From the NCBI GenBank assembly GCA_036490175.1, contig DASXEJ010000082.1:1-46770 (forward strand): a DNA stretch of 46,770 nucleotides, given 5' to 3'. Origin of the DNA: Pirellulales bacterium. GTDB lineage: Bacteria; Planctomycetota; Planctomycetia; Pirellulales; JACPPG01. Below are positions 1-7,742 of this stretch, piece by piece. Position 1 is the stretch's first letter, and each line of letters opens with the position of its first letter. The position numbers and the translations under genes were made by a program. The notes under the pieces are model-generated. The model was not told the DNA's origin. It saw only the letters and a program-made list of their open reading frames with translations, and did no database searches.

Positions 1-142
1 CTGTCCCTCCCTGGACCAGCCAACAACCAAAACAACCGACCAAACATAGCCCATCCAATCAGTTTTCAACAGAGCAAGGGGCTTAATAAACGCAACAGAA
101 GTGTGCCAGGTCCGATGAGGTCATGACCTTCAGGAGAAAGAT

Positions 143-367
143 TTGCGTTTGACTCGACGGTGCATCAGAATCGGTGAGTCCGTAGCTCGGCAGCGTAGCC
201 GAGTGGGCAGTTCAAGATCCAAGTGGGAAATCCCGGTTAACGACGCCGGCCAGATCGTTGAATTCGGCATTAAATCAATCGGTCAAACGGAAGCCTTTTT
301 GTTGACGCGAACGCCCAAGAGCCTGCGTAGGTTGGCCTCGGGTTGCTCGGCAGCATATTGCTTTTGA
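143..367 (+). pseudogene. Decayed C-terminal remnant of a HAF-repeat / PEP-CTERM protein
   Basis: The second half of this short frame reads NDAGQIV, then a stretch ending in EAFLLT. This matches the end of the intact neighbour downstream, which has NNAGQIL and then VLLTPVPEPSS. In the remnant the residues after LLT have become RTPKSLRR, so the PEP motif is spoiled. The recognisable part starts near base 230; the 5' part matches nothing I know. There is no convincing ribosome site, signal peptide or closing membrane helix. I read it as the decayed tail of a paralogue of the next gene. It could also be a chance short frame, but the local match and the position directly upstream of the paralogue argue against that. 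Confidence 0.45.
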
Positions 368-416
368 TTTGCCGATATCGCCGATACTCTAACACTCCGA
401 TCGAGAAGGCAACTGC

Positions 417-1478
417 ATGAGCTTGATTCGCATCGTGACTGTCATCGCCGTCGCGGCTACGGGCCTTTTAGCGCCGAACTTTGCCATCGCAACGATCGCT
501 TATAACATCACCGACCTGGGCGATGCGGCAAGTTTCACTAGCCTGAACGACGCCGGTCAGATGGCGGGAATTTCAAACGACGCCGTACTTTATTCGAACG
601 GGTCGCTGCTCCCTCTTGGCACGCTGGGCGGGTCATTCAGCACCGGCCTCGGCATCAACAACTCCGGTGACGTGGCCGGCTATTCGGCACTGAACGGTGC
701 CCCCGGCAGCCACGCCTTTCTCTATTCCGGTGGCTCGATGCACGACCTCGGCACGCTGGGAGGGGCAATCACGAGCAAAGGTTACGACGTCAATGACAGT
801 GGCGACGTGACCGGAGATTCCAACGGCCACGTGTTCCTCTATTCCGGCGGATCAATGCATGACCTCGGCACGCTCGGAGGGGCAGAGGGGCATGGCAACG
901 CGATCAACGACAATGGCCAGATCGCGGGATCGTCGACTATAACAGGCGACACTGCGGATCACGCCTTTCTGTACTCCGGCGGTTCCATGCACGACCTCGG
1001 TACGGTCGGTGGCAATAATAGCGAAGGCTACGACCTCAACAATAGTGGCCAGGTCGTTGGCTACTCGCTCACGGCCAGCGATGTGCAGCACGCCTTCCTT
1101 TATTCTGGCGGCATGATGCACGACCTGGGCACGCTCGGCGGAACTTCCAGCGCGGCTGACGGGATCAACGACAGCGGCCAGGTGGTGGGCCAGTCGGCCA
1201 TTCCCGGGAGCGGTGCGCAGCACGCGTTCCTGTATACAAACGGATTGATGGTCGATCTGAACTCGCTGATCGATCCGTCCTCCGGCTGGGTGCTACAGGA
1301 CGGCCGAGCCATCAACAATGCTGGGCAAATCCTGGCCGACGCAAGAATCGGCGGCGACATCCACAGCGTTCTCCTCACGCCGGTTCCCGAGCCTTCGAGT
1401 TTCGCGCTGGTGAGCATGGCACTGGCCGGCATTCTCGCCCTGGCCAGCCGGCGTTTACGGATCAGGCTTAAGGCCTAA
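417..1478 (+). CDS. HAF-repeat extracellular protein with PEP-CTERM sorting signal
   Basis: This is a 353-residue secreted protein. Residues 1-26 form a signal peptide ending in NFAIA. The body is a tandem array of beta-rich HAF units with the core HAFLYSGGSMHDLGTLGG; clear copies start at residues 99, 138, 182, 225 and 269, with a degenerate one near 56. Each core is followed by a G-x-(I/V/L)-N-(D/N)-S-G-x-(V/I) segment. The C-terminus is VPEPSS, a hydrophobic helix, then SRRLRIRLKA, the PEP-CTERM signal cut and anchored by an exosortase. GAGAAGG lies 8 bases before the ATG. The spacing of about 43 residues resembles a propeller or solenoid, but the ligand is unknown. Extracellular location is well supported; a surface or matrix role is inferred from the family. 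Confidence 0.9.
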   Translation: MSLIRIVTVIAVAATGLLAPNFAIATIAYNITDLGDAASFTSLNDAGQMAGISNDAVLYSNGSLLPLGTLGGSFSTGLGINNSGDVAGYSALNGAPGSHAFLYSGGSMHDLGTLGGAITSKGYDVNDSGDVTGDSNGHVFLYSGGSMHDLGTLGGAEGHGNAINDNGQIAGSSTITGDTADHAFLYSGGSMHDLGTVGGNNSEGYDLNNSGQVVGYSLTASDVQHAFLYSGGMMHDLGTLGGTSSAADGINDSGQVVGQSAIPGSGAQHAFLYTNGLMVDLNSLIDPSSGWVLQDGRAINNAGQILADARIGGDIHSVLLTPVPEPSSFALVSMALAGILALASRRLRIRLKA

Positions 1479-1868
1479 TCCCACGCGTGCTGGACTGCGA
1501 GTGAACGTATTGCCAACCAGGCAGTTATCGCTGGATGCAAGATGTCCGCCGTCGGCATGATCCGGTGTGGCAGAGACGAGAGGTCCTTCTGCCGCCAGTT
1601 CCTTCTTGGTGGTTTTCCCTCGCGTCGCGAAAGTCGCTTGGGATCGACGTGACGACAACTCGATTCAAGGTCCTCGGAACTGAGAAAATAGGTATTAGAG
1701 AATAGAGGTAGCTCGTAGCGCGGCGCCCTAGGTGTTTTGTAATATGATCACCGCCGCGCCTTTAGTTAAATTGATCCTCGTCAGGTCGTCCCCTTCAGCG
1801 TATTCGCATTCGATGCGCGAGCCATACGGAGTATCCAGGCTAAAAGGCCAGGCGCCGGATGACCCACG
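1479..1868. other. Intergenic, no gene seen
   Basis: These 390 bases lie between the ends of two convergent genes (HAF-repeat protein and M19 dipeptidase). The short frames in it have no ribosome sites and resemble no family I recognise. I saw no strong hairpin with a T-tract. Confidence 0.5.
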
Positions 1869-3146
1869 TCATTTCGGACTTGCCCTTTGTCCGGCTGCGG
1901 AGACGCGTTCGGCTTGCCGGAACGCACGCAGGAAGTTACTCCCTAAAATCTTGCGAATGTCGTCCGCACTATGCCCGCGGTTGAGCAGTTCCTGAGTGAT
2001 GTAAGGGTAGCAGGAGACGTCTTCGAGCTGGACGGGCAGTTTTGTGACTCCGTCGTAATCCGATCCGATGCCAACGTGGTCGATTCCGGCCACCTTGATT
2101 ATATGTTCGATATGGTCGACCAGGGTATGCACGCTGCCGGCCGGCAGTTGCTCCTGTTCGCGCGTCGACCGGAACACCGAACTCGCCTCGCCTTCGTCCT
2201 TTGCCTGCCCGGTCGCGGCACGCCGGGCCATTCGCTCGGCAATCATTTTGGCACCGATCACCGCACGCTCGGGCACGATGAACCCCGAATAGAAATTGAC
2301 CATCACGACACCGCCATTCTGCGGAAGTTCACGCAGCACGTCATCCGGTACATTACGAGGATGCGGCGCCACACCGAACGCCGACGAGTGCGAGGCAATC
2401 ACCGGAGCCCGGCTGACCCGTAATGCGTCCTTCATGGCCGCAGCCGAGATATGGGAAATGTCGACCAGCATTCCCAAATCATTCATCGTGCGTACCACGT
2501 CCTCTCCGAACGGGGATAGCCCGTCCGATCGTGGCGCGTCGGTGGCGGAATCGACCCAATCGAGCGTATCGGAATGGGCCAACGTCATGTAACGGACGCC
2601 CAGGTCGTACAGCCTGCGCAGCGAGGCCAGCGAATTCTCGATCGCATGCCCTCCTTCCACGCCGATCAGCGAAGCGATTTTGCCCGACCGATGGATGCGC
2701 TCGATGTCGTCTGCCGTGAGCGCAAGTTCCAGATCGTCAGGATAACGGGCCACCAGCCGCCGAATCAGGTCGATCTGCTCGAGCGTGACCTTGGCCGCCT
2801 CGCCGCGGTTAATCGTTTCGACCGGTGCGTACGCCGACCAGAATTGCGCGCCAACGCCACCGGCCCGCAATCGCGACAAGTCCGTGTCGAGCGAAGGTTG
2901 CGGCTGCGAGATATCGAGCTTATCGAAGCCAGAGTCTCCCTTGGTGCGCAATTGCCAGGGGAGGTCGTTGTGTCCGTCGATCAACAAAGCGCTTCTGTGC
3001 AATTCGCGCGCGGCGTCCGACAGCACAATGGGTGGCCTGGTTGGATTTTTGGCAGGCGTCGGGGATTCGTCAGCCGTGGCCTCGCGTCTTGCTCCTAGCA
3101 GGGCAACGATCGCAAGCACGCAGATCGAATAGCGGGGGCGTTTCAT
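1869..3146 (-). CDS. Membrane dipeptidase (renal dipeptidase family, peptidase M19)
   Basis: This 425-residue zinc-dependent dipeptidase is predicted to be exported. The start chosen is the ATG at 3146, which gives MKRPRYSICVLAIVALLGAR, a signal peptide ending near TADES. The frame stays open to 3254, but that extension would include a terminator (3253-3281) and has no ribosome site. Family motifs in order are: the HNDLPW zinc-site motif, GVEGGHAIEN, the DISHIS segment, the ASHSS histidine, and VGIGSDYDG near the end. M19 enzymes hydrolyse dipeptides, including some with D-residues. The gene stands alone, convergent with the HAF-repeat gene. Family is certain; substrate is unknown. Confidence 0.93.
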   Translation of the reverse strand: MKRPRYSICVLAIVALLGARREATADESPTPAKNPTRPPIVLSDAARELHRSALLIDGHNDLPWQLRTKGDSGFDKLDISQPQPSLDTDLSRLRAGGVGAQFWSAYAPVETINRGEAAKVTLEQIDLIRRLVARYPDDLELALTADDIERIHRSGKIASLIGVEGGHAIENSLASLRRLYDLGVRYMTLAHSDTLDWVDSATDAPRSDGLSPFGEDVVRTMNDLGMLVDISHISAAAMKDALRVSRAPVIASHSSAFGVAPHPRNVPDDVLRELPQNGGVVMVNFYSGFIVPERAVIGAKMIAERMARRAATGQAKDEGEASSVFRSTREQEQLPAGSVHTLVDHIEHIIKVAGIDHVGIGSDYDGVTKLPVQLEDVSCYPYITQELLNRGHSADDIRKILGSNFLRAFRQAERVSAAGQRASPK

Positions 3147-3252
3147 AATAGGCAGGCTCCGTCGCCAGGGATTCGGCGGGTTGCTGCATTCTGCGTCGTT
3201 GCGACCAGCTTGCCAAGCTGCTATTTCGCAGTCGTAAGGTCCCATACAAGCC

Positions 3253-3281
3253 AAAAAAAAGCCCCACGAGGTCGTGGGGCT
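3253..3281 (-). terminator. Rho-independent terminator downstream of the PEP-CTERM gene
   Basis: On the minus strand a perfect stem of AGCCCCACGA with TCGTGGGGCT (3260-3281, very short loop) runs into eight T residues (3253-3260). It lies about 70 bases past the stop of the minus-strand PEP-CTERM gene and just before the dipeptidase start, so it separates the two transcripts. It also supports the shorter dipeptidase start. Confidence 0.85.
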
Positions 3282-3348
3282 GGTAGATCTCTTTCAGATT
3301 GGCGAACGGCACGTCGACTTCAAAAAAGTCGTCCGTGTCGTACGTTAG

Positions 3349-4083
3349 CTACGAACTTTTGCGACGACGCAACCGCACCACGACCAGGCTGACAAAGCCC
3401 AAGCCGGCCAGCACGATTGTGGATGGCTCGGGAATGCCCGGGGCACTACCGCCGAGTCCCTGCACGATCAAGCCAGTCGAACCGGGGGCTGCGTTGATCA
3501 CGACGAAGTCGAGGTGGTTTACGCCGGATCCAAAATTGGATCCAACCGGAACCGAGAAGGGAGTAGGCGTCCCCGAACCGTTAAGATTTGTCGTAAAGCC
3601 GACATAGGCGCCATTCAGGTAGATCAAACCAATCGTGTCGACCGCCCACGAACCGGTGATCGTAGCTTGGGTCGGATCGAGGCCGGCCATGTTGAACGGC
3701 AAATCATAAATATAGGTGCCGACCGCATTGCCGAACCCTGCCGCACCATTGTCAGTTGGTGTTTGCAAAGCGTTCGGGCTGATCCATTGAGCGGTCGGTG
3801 TGTTGGGCGTCCACCCGGCAGGCAATGGCGAGTCCGTGACGAGGGCGTTCGGACCAGGGAAGGACAAATCGTCGCTGGAAATCAGCGCATAGTGAGGATC
3901 GACTACACCCGCGGCTAGCGGGGTGCCAGTGCCATCCACACCGGTGTTAAACAGGCCAGGTATCGACATCATCGTCGCCTGGGCGATTCCGGACACGTTG
4001 AGTAGCAAGGCGACGGCGAGGACCGTCACACCCAGTCGAGAGGTTTTCAGTAATGGTGTGCAACGCGAGCTAATGCATCTCAC
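3349..4083 (-). CDS. PEP-CTERM sorting domain protein
   Basis: This is a 244-residue secreted protein. The chosen start is a GTG at 4083 because AAAGG sits 7 bases upstream of it, and the product then opens with a signal peptide whose core is LGVTVLAVALLLNVSGIAQA. The longer frame to 4248 has no ribosome site. The middle contains GSWAVDTIGLIYLNG and HLDFVVINAAPGSTGL, the pattern of beta-sandwich domains common in PEP-CTERM proteins. The tail is GIPEPSTIVLAGLGF, a hydrophobic helix, then RLRRRKSS. An exosortase, not in this window, would be needed to process it. Export and sorting are well supported; function is unknown. Confidence 0.86.
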   Translation of the reverse strand: MRCISSRCTPLLKTSRLGVTVLAVALLLNVSGIAQATMMSIPGLFNTGVDGTGTPLAAGVVDPHYALISSDDLSFPGPNALVTDSPLPAGWTPNTPTAQWISPNALQTPTDNGAAGFGNAVGTYIYDLPFNMAGLDPTQATITGSWAVDTIGLIYLNGAYVGFTTNLNGSGTPTPFSVPVGSNFGSGVNHLDFVVINAAPGSTGLIVQGLGGSAPGIPEPSTIVLAGLGFVSLVVVRLRRRKSS

Positions 4084-4158
4084 AGGAGTGCCTTTCTCAG
4101 TTGAATATCGAACAACGAATAGAACCAGTTGCGAAACGCGAGGAACTATTTGTCCGTA

Positions 4159-4174
4159 TTCACTAGCTACCCTG
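4159..4174 (+). repeat. Short direct repeat, copy 1 (TTCACTAGCTACCCTG)
   Basis: This copy matches 4440-4455 at 15 of 16 positions. It lies about 75 bases upstream of the start of the minus-strand PEP-CTERM gene. Its role is unknown; it may be a regulator site or coincidence. Confidence 0.45.
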
Positions 4175-4439
4175 GAGACGCAGGACCCTATGGTCCGCCC
4201 GTAAAAGTTAAGTTGCAAAAAGGTTTCCCCTGGCGGGAAACAACACATCGAAAATATTCAAAAAATCGCGCCGGACGATGATGAAAGCTAGCCGGATCGA
4301 GGGGCGGACTCCGGTTGCGTTCTGCGGAAACCATCGGGTTTCCGACAACGAGCGCAAAAGAAATCCCACAGGACTGACATCAACTAGCTGAAAACCGATC
4401 GACAGACAGAGTTATTGGTTGAAAAACTCTAAGTCGATT

Positions 4440-4455
4440 TTCACTAGCTATCCTG
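4440..4455 (+). repeat. Short direct repeat, copy 2 (TTCACTAGCTATCCTG)
   Basis: This is the second copy of the 16-base repeat, 281 bases from the first. A looser relative, CAACTAGCTGAAAA, lies at 4381. Confidence 0.45.
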
Positions 4456-4848
4456 CGGGACAAATGGATGGCATGCACACAGCACGCCCAACGTGCCGCG
4501 ATTTTAGGGTGATCATCAAAGCCCGTCAACAAAAAAGTTGCTGGAATCGAGCTGCTGGCTAGCTGCTAGCAGGCATGTTGATCCCGGTTCATTACGTAAG
4601 TTCCTTGTCATTAACGGTTTGTGGGTATCATGTTGGGCCGGGAAGTACTGGCCGCAGTCCAGGAATTGGCTAGCACTCTCGCTTGCAAAGGCCGCCGAGG
4701 GCTTTACCTCAGAGATCACCCGATGACGGAGGACGCGTTGCGTCGTACCGGATTTCCCGAGTTTTTGGCGACGTTCTTTCGGCCAAATCATCGACGTCGG
4801 CGTGTAATAGACAGACGGCCAACGACCGTACCCTGACCGGAAGATTGG

Positions 4849-5415
4849 ATGAGTTCCTCGGCCGCTGCCACGGACCACGAATTGATGCGCCGCTGCCAAT
4901 TCGGCGATGCGGTCGCATTCGAGGTGCTGGTGCGCCGCTGGCAAGGGCCCATCGGCCGGATGGTCGGCCACCTGCTGCCGCCAGGCGCAGATATCGACGA
5001 CTTGTGCCAAGAGGTGTTCGTCCGTGTCCTGCGGGCGCGCGAACATTATCAACCCAACCATTCGTTCTCGACCTGGATGTATCAAATCGCGCTGAACGTT
5101 GCTCGCGATAGCCGGCGGCGTGCCGGTCGTCGTCCGCAGGAGCCGCTTGCCGCGCGCGACGTCGCCTCTGGCGAGCCTGGCCCGGATGATTCGCTCGAGC
5201 GACAAGAAACGTCGACGGCGGTAGCTGCCGCCGTGGCCGCACTGCCCGAGCGATTGCGTGAGGTACTCGTGTTGAAACACTTTGGAAAACTTTCTTTCAG
5301 CGAAGTGGCGATCGCCACCGGTTTGCCCCTCGGCACGGTGAAATCACGTATGCAGGCGGCATTCGTGCAACTGCGTGTCGAGTTGCGCCGTCTTGGAATC
5401 ACAGAATCGGAATGA
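4849..5415 (+). CDS. ECF-type RNA polymerase sigma factor
   Basis: This 188-residue sigma-70 family protein has only regions 2 and 4, as in extracytoplasmic-function sigma factors. Region 2 covers about residues 10-85, with DIDDLCQEVFVRVLRA (2.2) and FSTWMYQIALNVARDSRRR (2.3-2.4). Region 4 covers about 125-182, with LPERLREVLVLKHFGKLS and the helix-turn-helix GLPLGTVKSRMQAAF. The linker is rich in Ala, Arg and Pro. GGAAG lies 8 bases before the ATG. The anti-sigma gene begins 4 bases after the stop, and two secreted-protein genes follow on the same strand. ECF factors direct RNA polymerase to a small regulon, and many are held inactive by the neighbouring anti-sigma. Confidence 0.95.
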   Translation: MSSSAAATDHELMRRCQFGDAVAFEVLVRRWQGPIGRMVGHLLPPGADIDDLCQEVFVRVLRAREHYQPNHSFSTWMYQIALNVARDSRRRAGRRPQEPLAARDVASGEPGPDDSLERQETSTAVAAAVAALPERLREVLVLKHFGKLSFSEVAIATGLPLGTVKSRMQAAFVQLRVELRRLGITESE

Positions 5416-5419
5416 AGCC

Positions 5420-6145
5420 ATGCGTTGCCAAGAATTGTCTGAGCTAATCCTGTTGTTGGTCTACGACGAACTTGGTGTCGCCGACCAGGCACTCGTCGAA
5501 GAGCATCTGGCCAGCTGTCCGGCATGTCGCGCCGAGCTATCTGCGCTGCAAGCGACGCAGCGGCTGCTCGACCTGACGCCGGCGCGACAAACGCAAGTCG
5601 ATTTGGCGGCAGTCTGCTTGCGCATTGCCGACCGTGAACGTCGCAGCCGTGCATGGCGGCGTTGGGGGTTGGGTGTTACGAGCCTGGCGGCCAGCCTGGT
5701 TGCTTTGGCTGCGGTGCGTTTGCTGCATGTGGAATTCGCGCCAGGGCATGTAGTCGTTGCCTGGCGGCAACCATCCCCCGTGCCGCCCGAACCGGCTGAA
5801 GCGCCGGCGGGGCAGGGCGGGGGCGCTGCTGACATTCAATATGCGGCGACAGAGCGCGCTGCCACGGATGGTCCTGATAGTGCGGTGTCGCCGGTTTATC
5901 GTTTTGACAGTCGCAAAGATGTCGTTGAATCGGCGTTACTCGACTCGCGCGGTCAGGCGTTGATGTTCAGCACCGCGCGAGGCGGCAGTTTGCCAGGAGC
6001 AAGTTGGGATGCGCGACGCTATGCGCAGCCGATTACGGATGCGACCAGGGCTGCGGATCGCGCCATGAACTACGGCGATCTGCGCCGCGAACTGTTGGAC
6101 GAAGAGAGGGTCGACGGTCCGACTCGTAATCCGCGCGGGGCATGA
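5420..6145 (+). CDS. Membrane-bound zinc-finger anti-sigma factor
   Basis: This 241-residue protein begins at the ATG at 5420, after the sigma stop; the longer frame would overlap the sigma gene. The N-terminus carries the zf-HC2/ZAS signature, with Cys3, His29, Cys33 and Cys36 (H-x3-C-x2-C in HLASCPAC). This binds zinc and clamps the partner sigma factor. One membrane helix follows at about residues 83-103, after a basic RRSRAWRRW stretch. The outer part (about 104-241) is Pro/Ala-rich at first and shows no known sensor domain. Order and spacing make it the partner of the upstream sigma factor. The signal that releases the sigma factor cannot be read from the sequence. Confidence 0.87.
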   Translation: MRCQELSELILLLVYDELGVADQALVEEHLASCPACRAELSALQATQRLLDLTPARQTQVDLAAVCLRIADRERRSRAWRRWGLGVTSLAASLVALAAVRLLHVEFAPGHVVVAWRQPSPVPPEPAEAPAGQGGGAADIQYAATERAATDGPDSAVSPVYRFDSRKDVVESALLDSRGQALMFSTARGGSLPGASWDARRYAQPITDATRAADRAMNYGDLRRELLDEERVDGPTRNPRGA

Positions 6146-6208
6146 AACAAAGATCAGAAATGCGGTGCGGCTATGCCGGTCGCGCCGCTAATAAAATCGG
6201 AGGATCAG

Positions 6209-7705
6209 ATGCGAAATCCGTTCTCAGGACCACAGCACGTTCGTTGCCGGATAGTTCCGGGCAGGCAGGTGTTCTCAGCCTGCCTTGGTACCCTCGCGTT
6301 CTTGTCGGTGATTGCCGCCCACGTGGCGCCGCTGCGGGCCGATGACACCACGAATATGGCGCCGGTGACGAAGTTCGTCGTGCGGGCCACGCCCGAGCCG
6401 GTACCCGCGCTCAAATATCGGCTGCTGCCATCGTTCCTGGACCTGAAGCCGGGCAACGCGGCGATCGTCTATACGAAGATTGCCGTCGAGTTCCAAGGCC
6501 CCTTATCCGATCAGGCGCGAGAGATCATCGAGAAGATCGCCGATTGGCAAGAGGTGCCAGCGGAAAAGCTCCCCCGTGCCGAGGTCGAAGCGGCACTGGC
6601 GATGCACGCCGAGCGAATCAAGGAAGCCGGCCGCGCCGCGCGCATGGAAACGTGCGATTGGCAACTCCCTGTGCGCGGCGATAAACCTTGGACGATCATG
6701 CTCCCCGAAGTTCAAGGGATTCGTTCGGTCGCGCGTGTGGTCATTTTGCGATCCCGGTTGGCAATCGCCGACGGGCGATTCGACGATGCGCTGTACGATC
6801 TGCAAACCACCTTTGCCATGGCGCGCCATGTGAGCCAGGGGCCAACGCTCGTCAATGGGTTGGTGGGGATTGCGATTTCCGGAATCGGCTTCCGGGAGGT
6901 CGAAGGCTTGATGCGCGCTCCCAACGCGCCGAACTTGTACTGGGCCATCATGGGGTTGCCGCGTCCGTGGATTGACTTGCGGCCGGCCATGGACGCAGAG
7001 ACCCACTTTATCGATTTCAGCTTTCCCAAGTTGCAGGATGTTGATTCGGCTCGGTATTCGGCCGATCAATGGCGTGAGCAGTTGGTGGGCGTCGCCGCCA
7101 ATATGGCATCCCTGCTCGAGATAGCCCCTCCGGCTTCGGCGGTGGCTCCGGAGTACATCGCGGCAGGGTTCGCAATTAAGACTTATCCGCGTGGCAAGAA
7201 ACTGCTGATTGCAGCCGGAATACCGGTCGCCGACGTCGAAAAGATGCCGGTTGCCGAAGTTGCCTTGCGGGGCATGATGCAAGATTACCGGCGCGTGCGC
7301 GACGAGAATTTCAAATGGTCGTATGTCCCTTACGCACAGCGCGGCGACGGACCGAAACGGGCCGCAAAAGAAATAGAGAACGCGACAGCGCACGTGGAGG
7401 GCTACCCCTTCGTCAGTTTGCTGTCAGCCGTATCGGCCGTATCGCTAGCGCAAGTCCGTAGCGAACGACTGGTCGCGATCCATGCCGCGGTCGAAGCGCT
7501 GCGCATTCACGCGGCTGCCCACGGCGGACAACTGCCTGCGCGGCTGAGCGACGTGACGCTCGCGCCGGTGCTCGACGACCCGCTAACGGGAAAGCAGTTC
7601 GGCTATACGGTCACGGGGCGAACCGCCGCGATCACCAGCCCAGCTCCCGCCGGCCTCGATCCGGCGCATTTTGCGCTCGAATATGAATTAACCATTCAGC
7701 CCTAA
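6209..7705 (+). CDS. Secreted protein of unknown function in the sigma/anti-sigma unit
   Basis: This product has 498 residues. The start at 6209 was chosen because AATCGGAGG ends 6 bases upstream; an in-frame ATG at 6173 lacks such a site. A long signal peptide runs through AFLSVIAAHVAPLRADD. The rest is soluble and rich in helices. One segment (about residues 175-225) reads like a helical repeat: RSRLAIADGRFDDALYDLQT, then FAMARHVSQGP. Near the C-terminus LPARLSDVTLAPVLDDPLTG resembles the closing region of several large planctomycete secreted proteins. I do not recognise a named family. The gene lies 63 bases after the anti-sigma gene and 37 before the next, so co-transcription is likely. 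Confidence 0.8.
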   Translation: MRNPFSGPQHVRCRIVPGRQVFSACLGTLAFLSVIAAHVAPLRADDTTNMAPVTKFVVRATPEPVPALKYRLLPSFLDLKPGNAAIVYTKIAVEFQGPLSDQAREIIEKIADWQEVPAEKLPRAEVEAALAMHAERIKEAGRAARMETCDWQLPVRGDKPWTIMLPEVQGIRSVARVVILRSRLAIADGRFDDALYDLQTTFAMARHVSQGPTLVNGLVGIAISGIGFREVEGLMRAPNAPNLYWAIMGLPRPWIDLRPAMDAETHFIDFSFPKLQDVDSARYSADQWREQLVGVAANMASLLEIAPPASAVAPEYIAAGFAIKTYPRGKKLLIAAGIPVADVEKMPVAEVALRGMMQDYRRVRDENFKWSYVPYAQRGDGPKRAAKEIENATAHVEGYPFVSLLSAVSAVSLAQVRSERLVAIHAAVEALRIHAAAHGGQLPARLSDVTLAPVLDDPLTGKQFGYTVTGRTAAITSPAPAGLDPAHFALEYELTIQP

Positions 7706-7742
7706 CGGATCTGACAAACACCAGCGTCTCAGGAGCCAACCG

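Larger units (their letters stand above)
4084..4848. other. Long intergenic region between divergent genes, rich in CTAG
   Basis: These 765 bases separate the minus-strand PEP-CTERM gene from the plus-strand sigma factor and should hold both promoters. I see no credible gene; the minus-strand frame that enters from the sigma factor is antisense shadow. Seven CTAG tetranucleotides occur between 4164 and 4673, several as GCTAGC or ACTAGCT. A 16-base sequence occurs twice (entries at 4159 and 4440), and the palindrome GGACCCTATGGTCC lies at 4183-4196. No clear sigma-70 promoter could be assigned by eye. Confidence 0.5.

Noticed and set aside
711-1260. Regularly spaced DNA repeats that could suggest a CRISPR array
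   Set aside because: The repeats are in frame, code for the HAF unit, vary at third codon positions and are spaced about 130 bases apart, so they are protein repeats.
4516-5280. Long minus-strand frame antisense to the sigma factor gene
   Set aside because: The plus-strand frame is an unmistakable sigma factor; the antisense frame has no domain pattern and is a by-product of GC-rich codon use.
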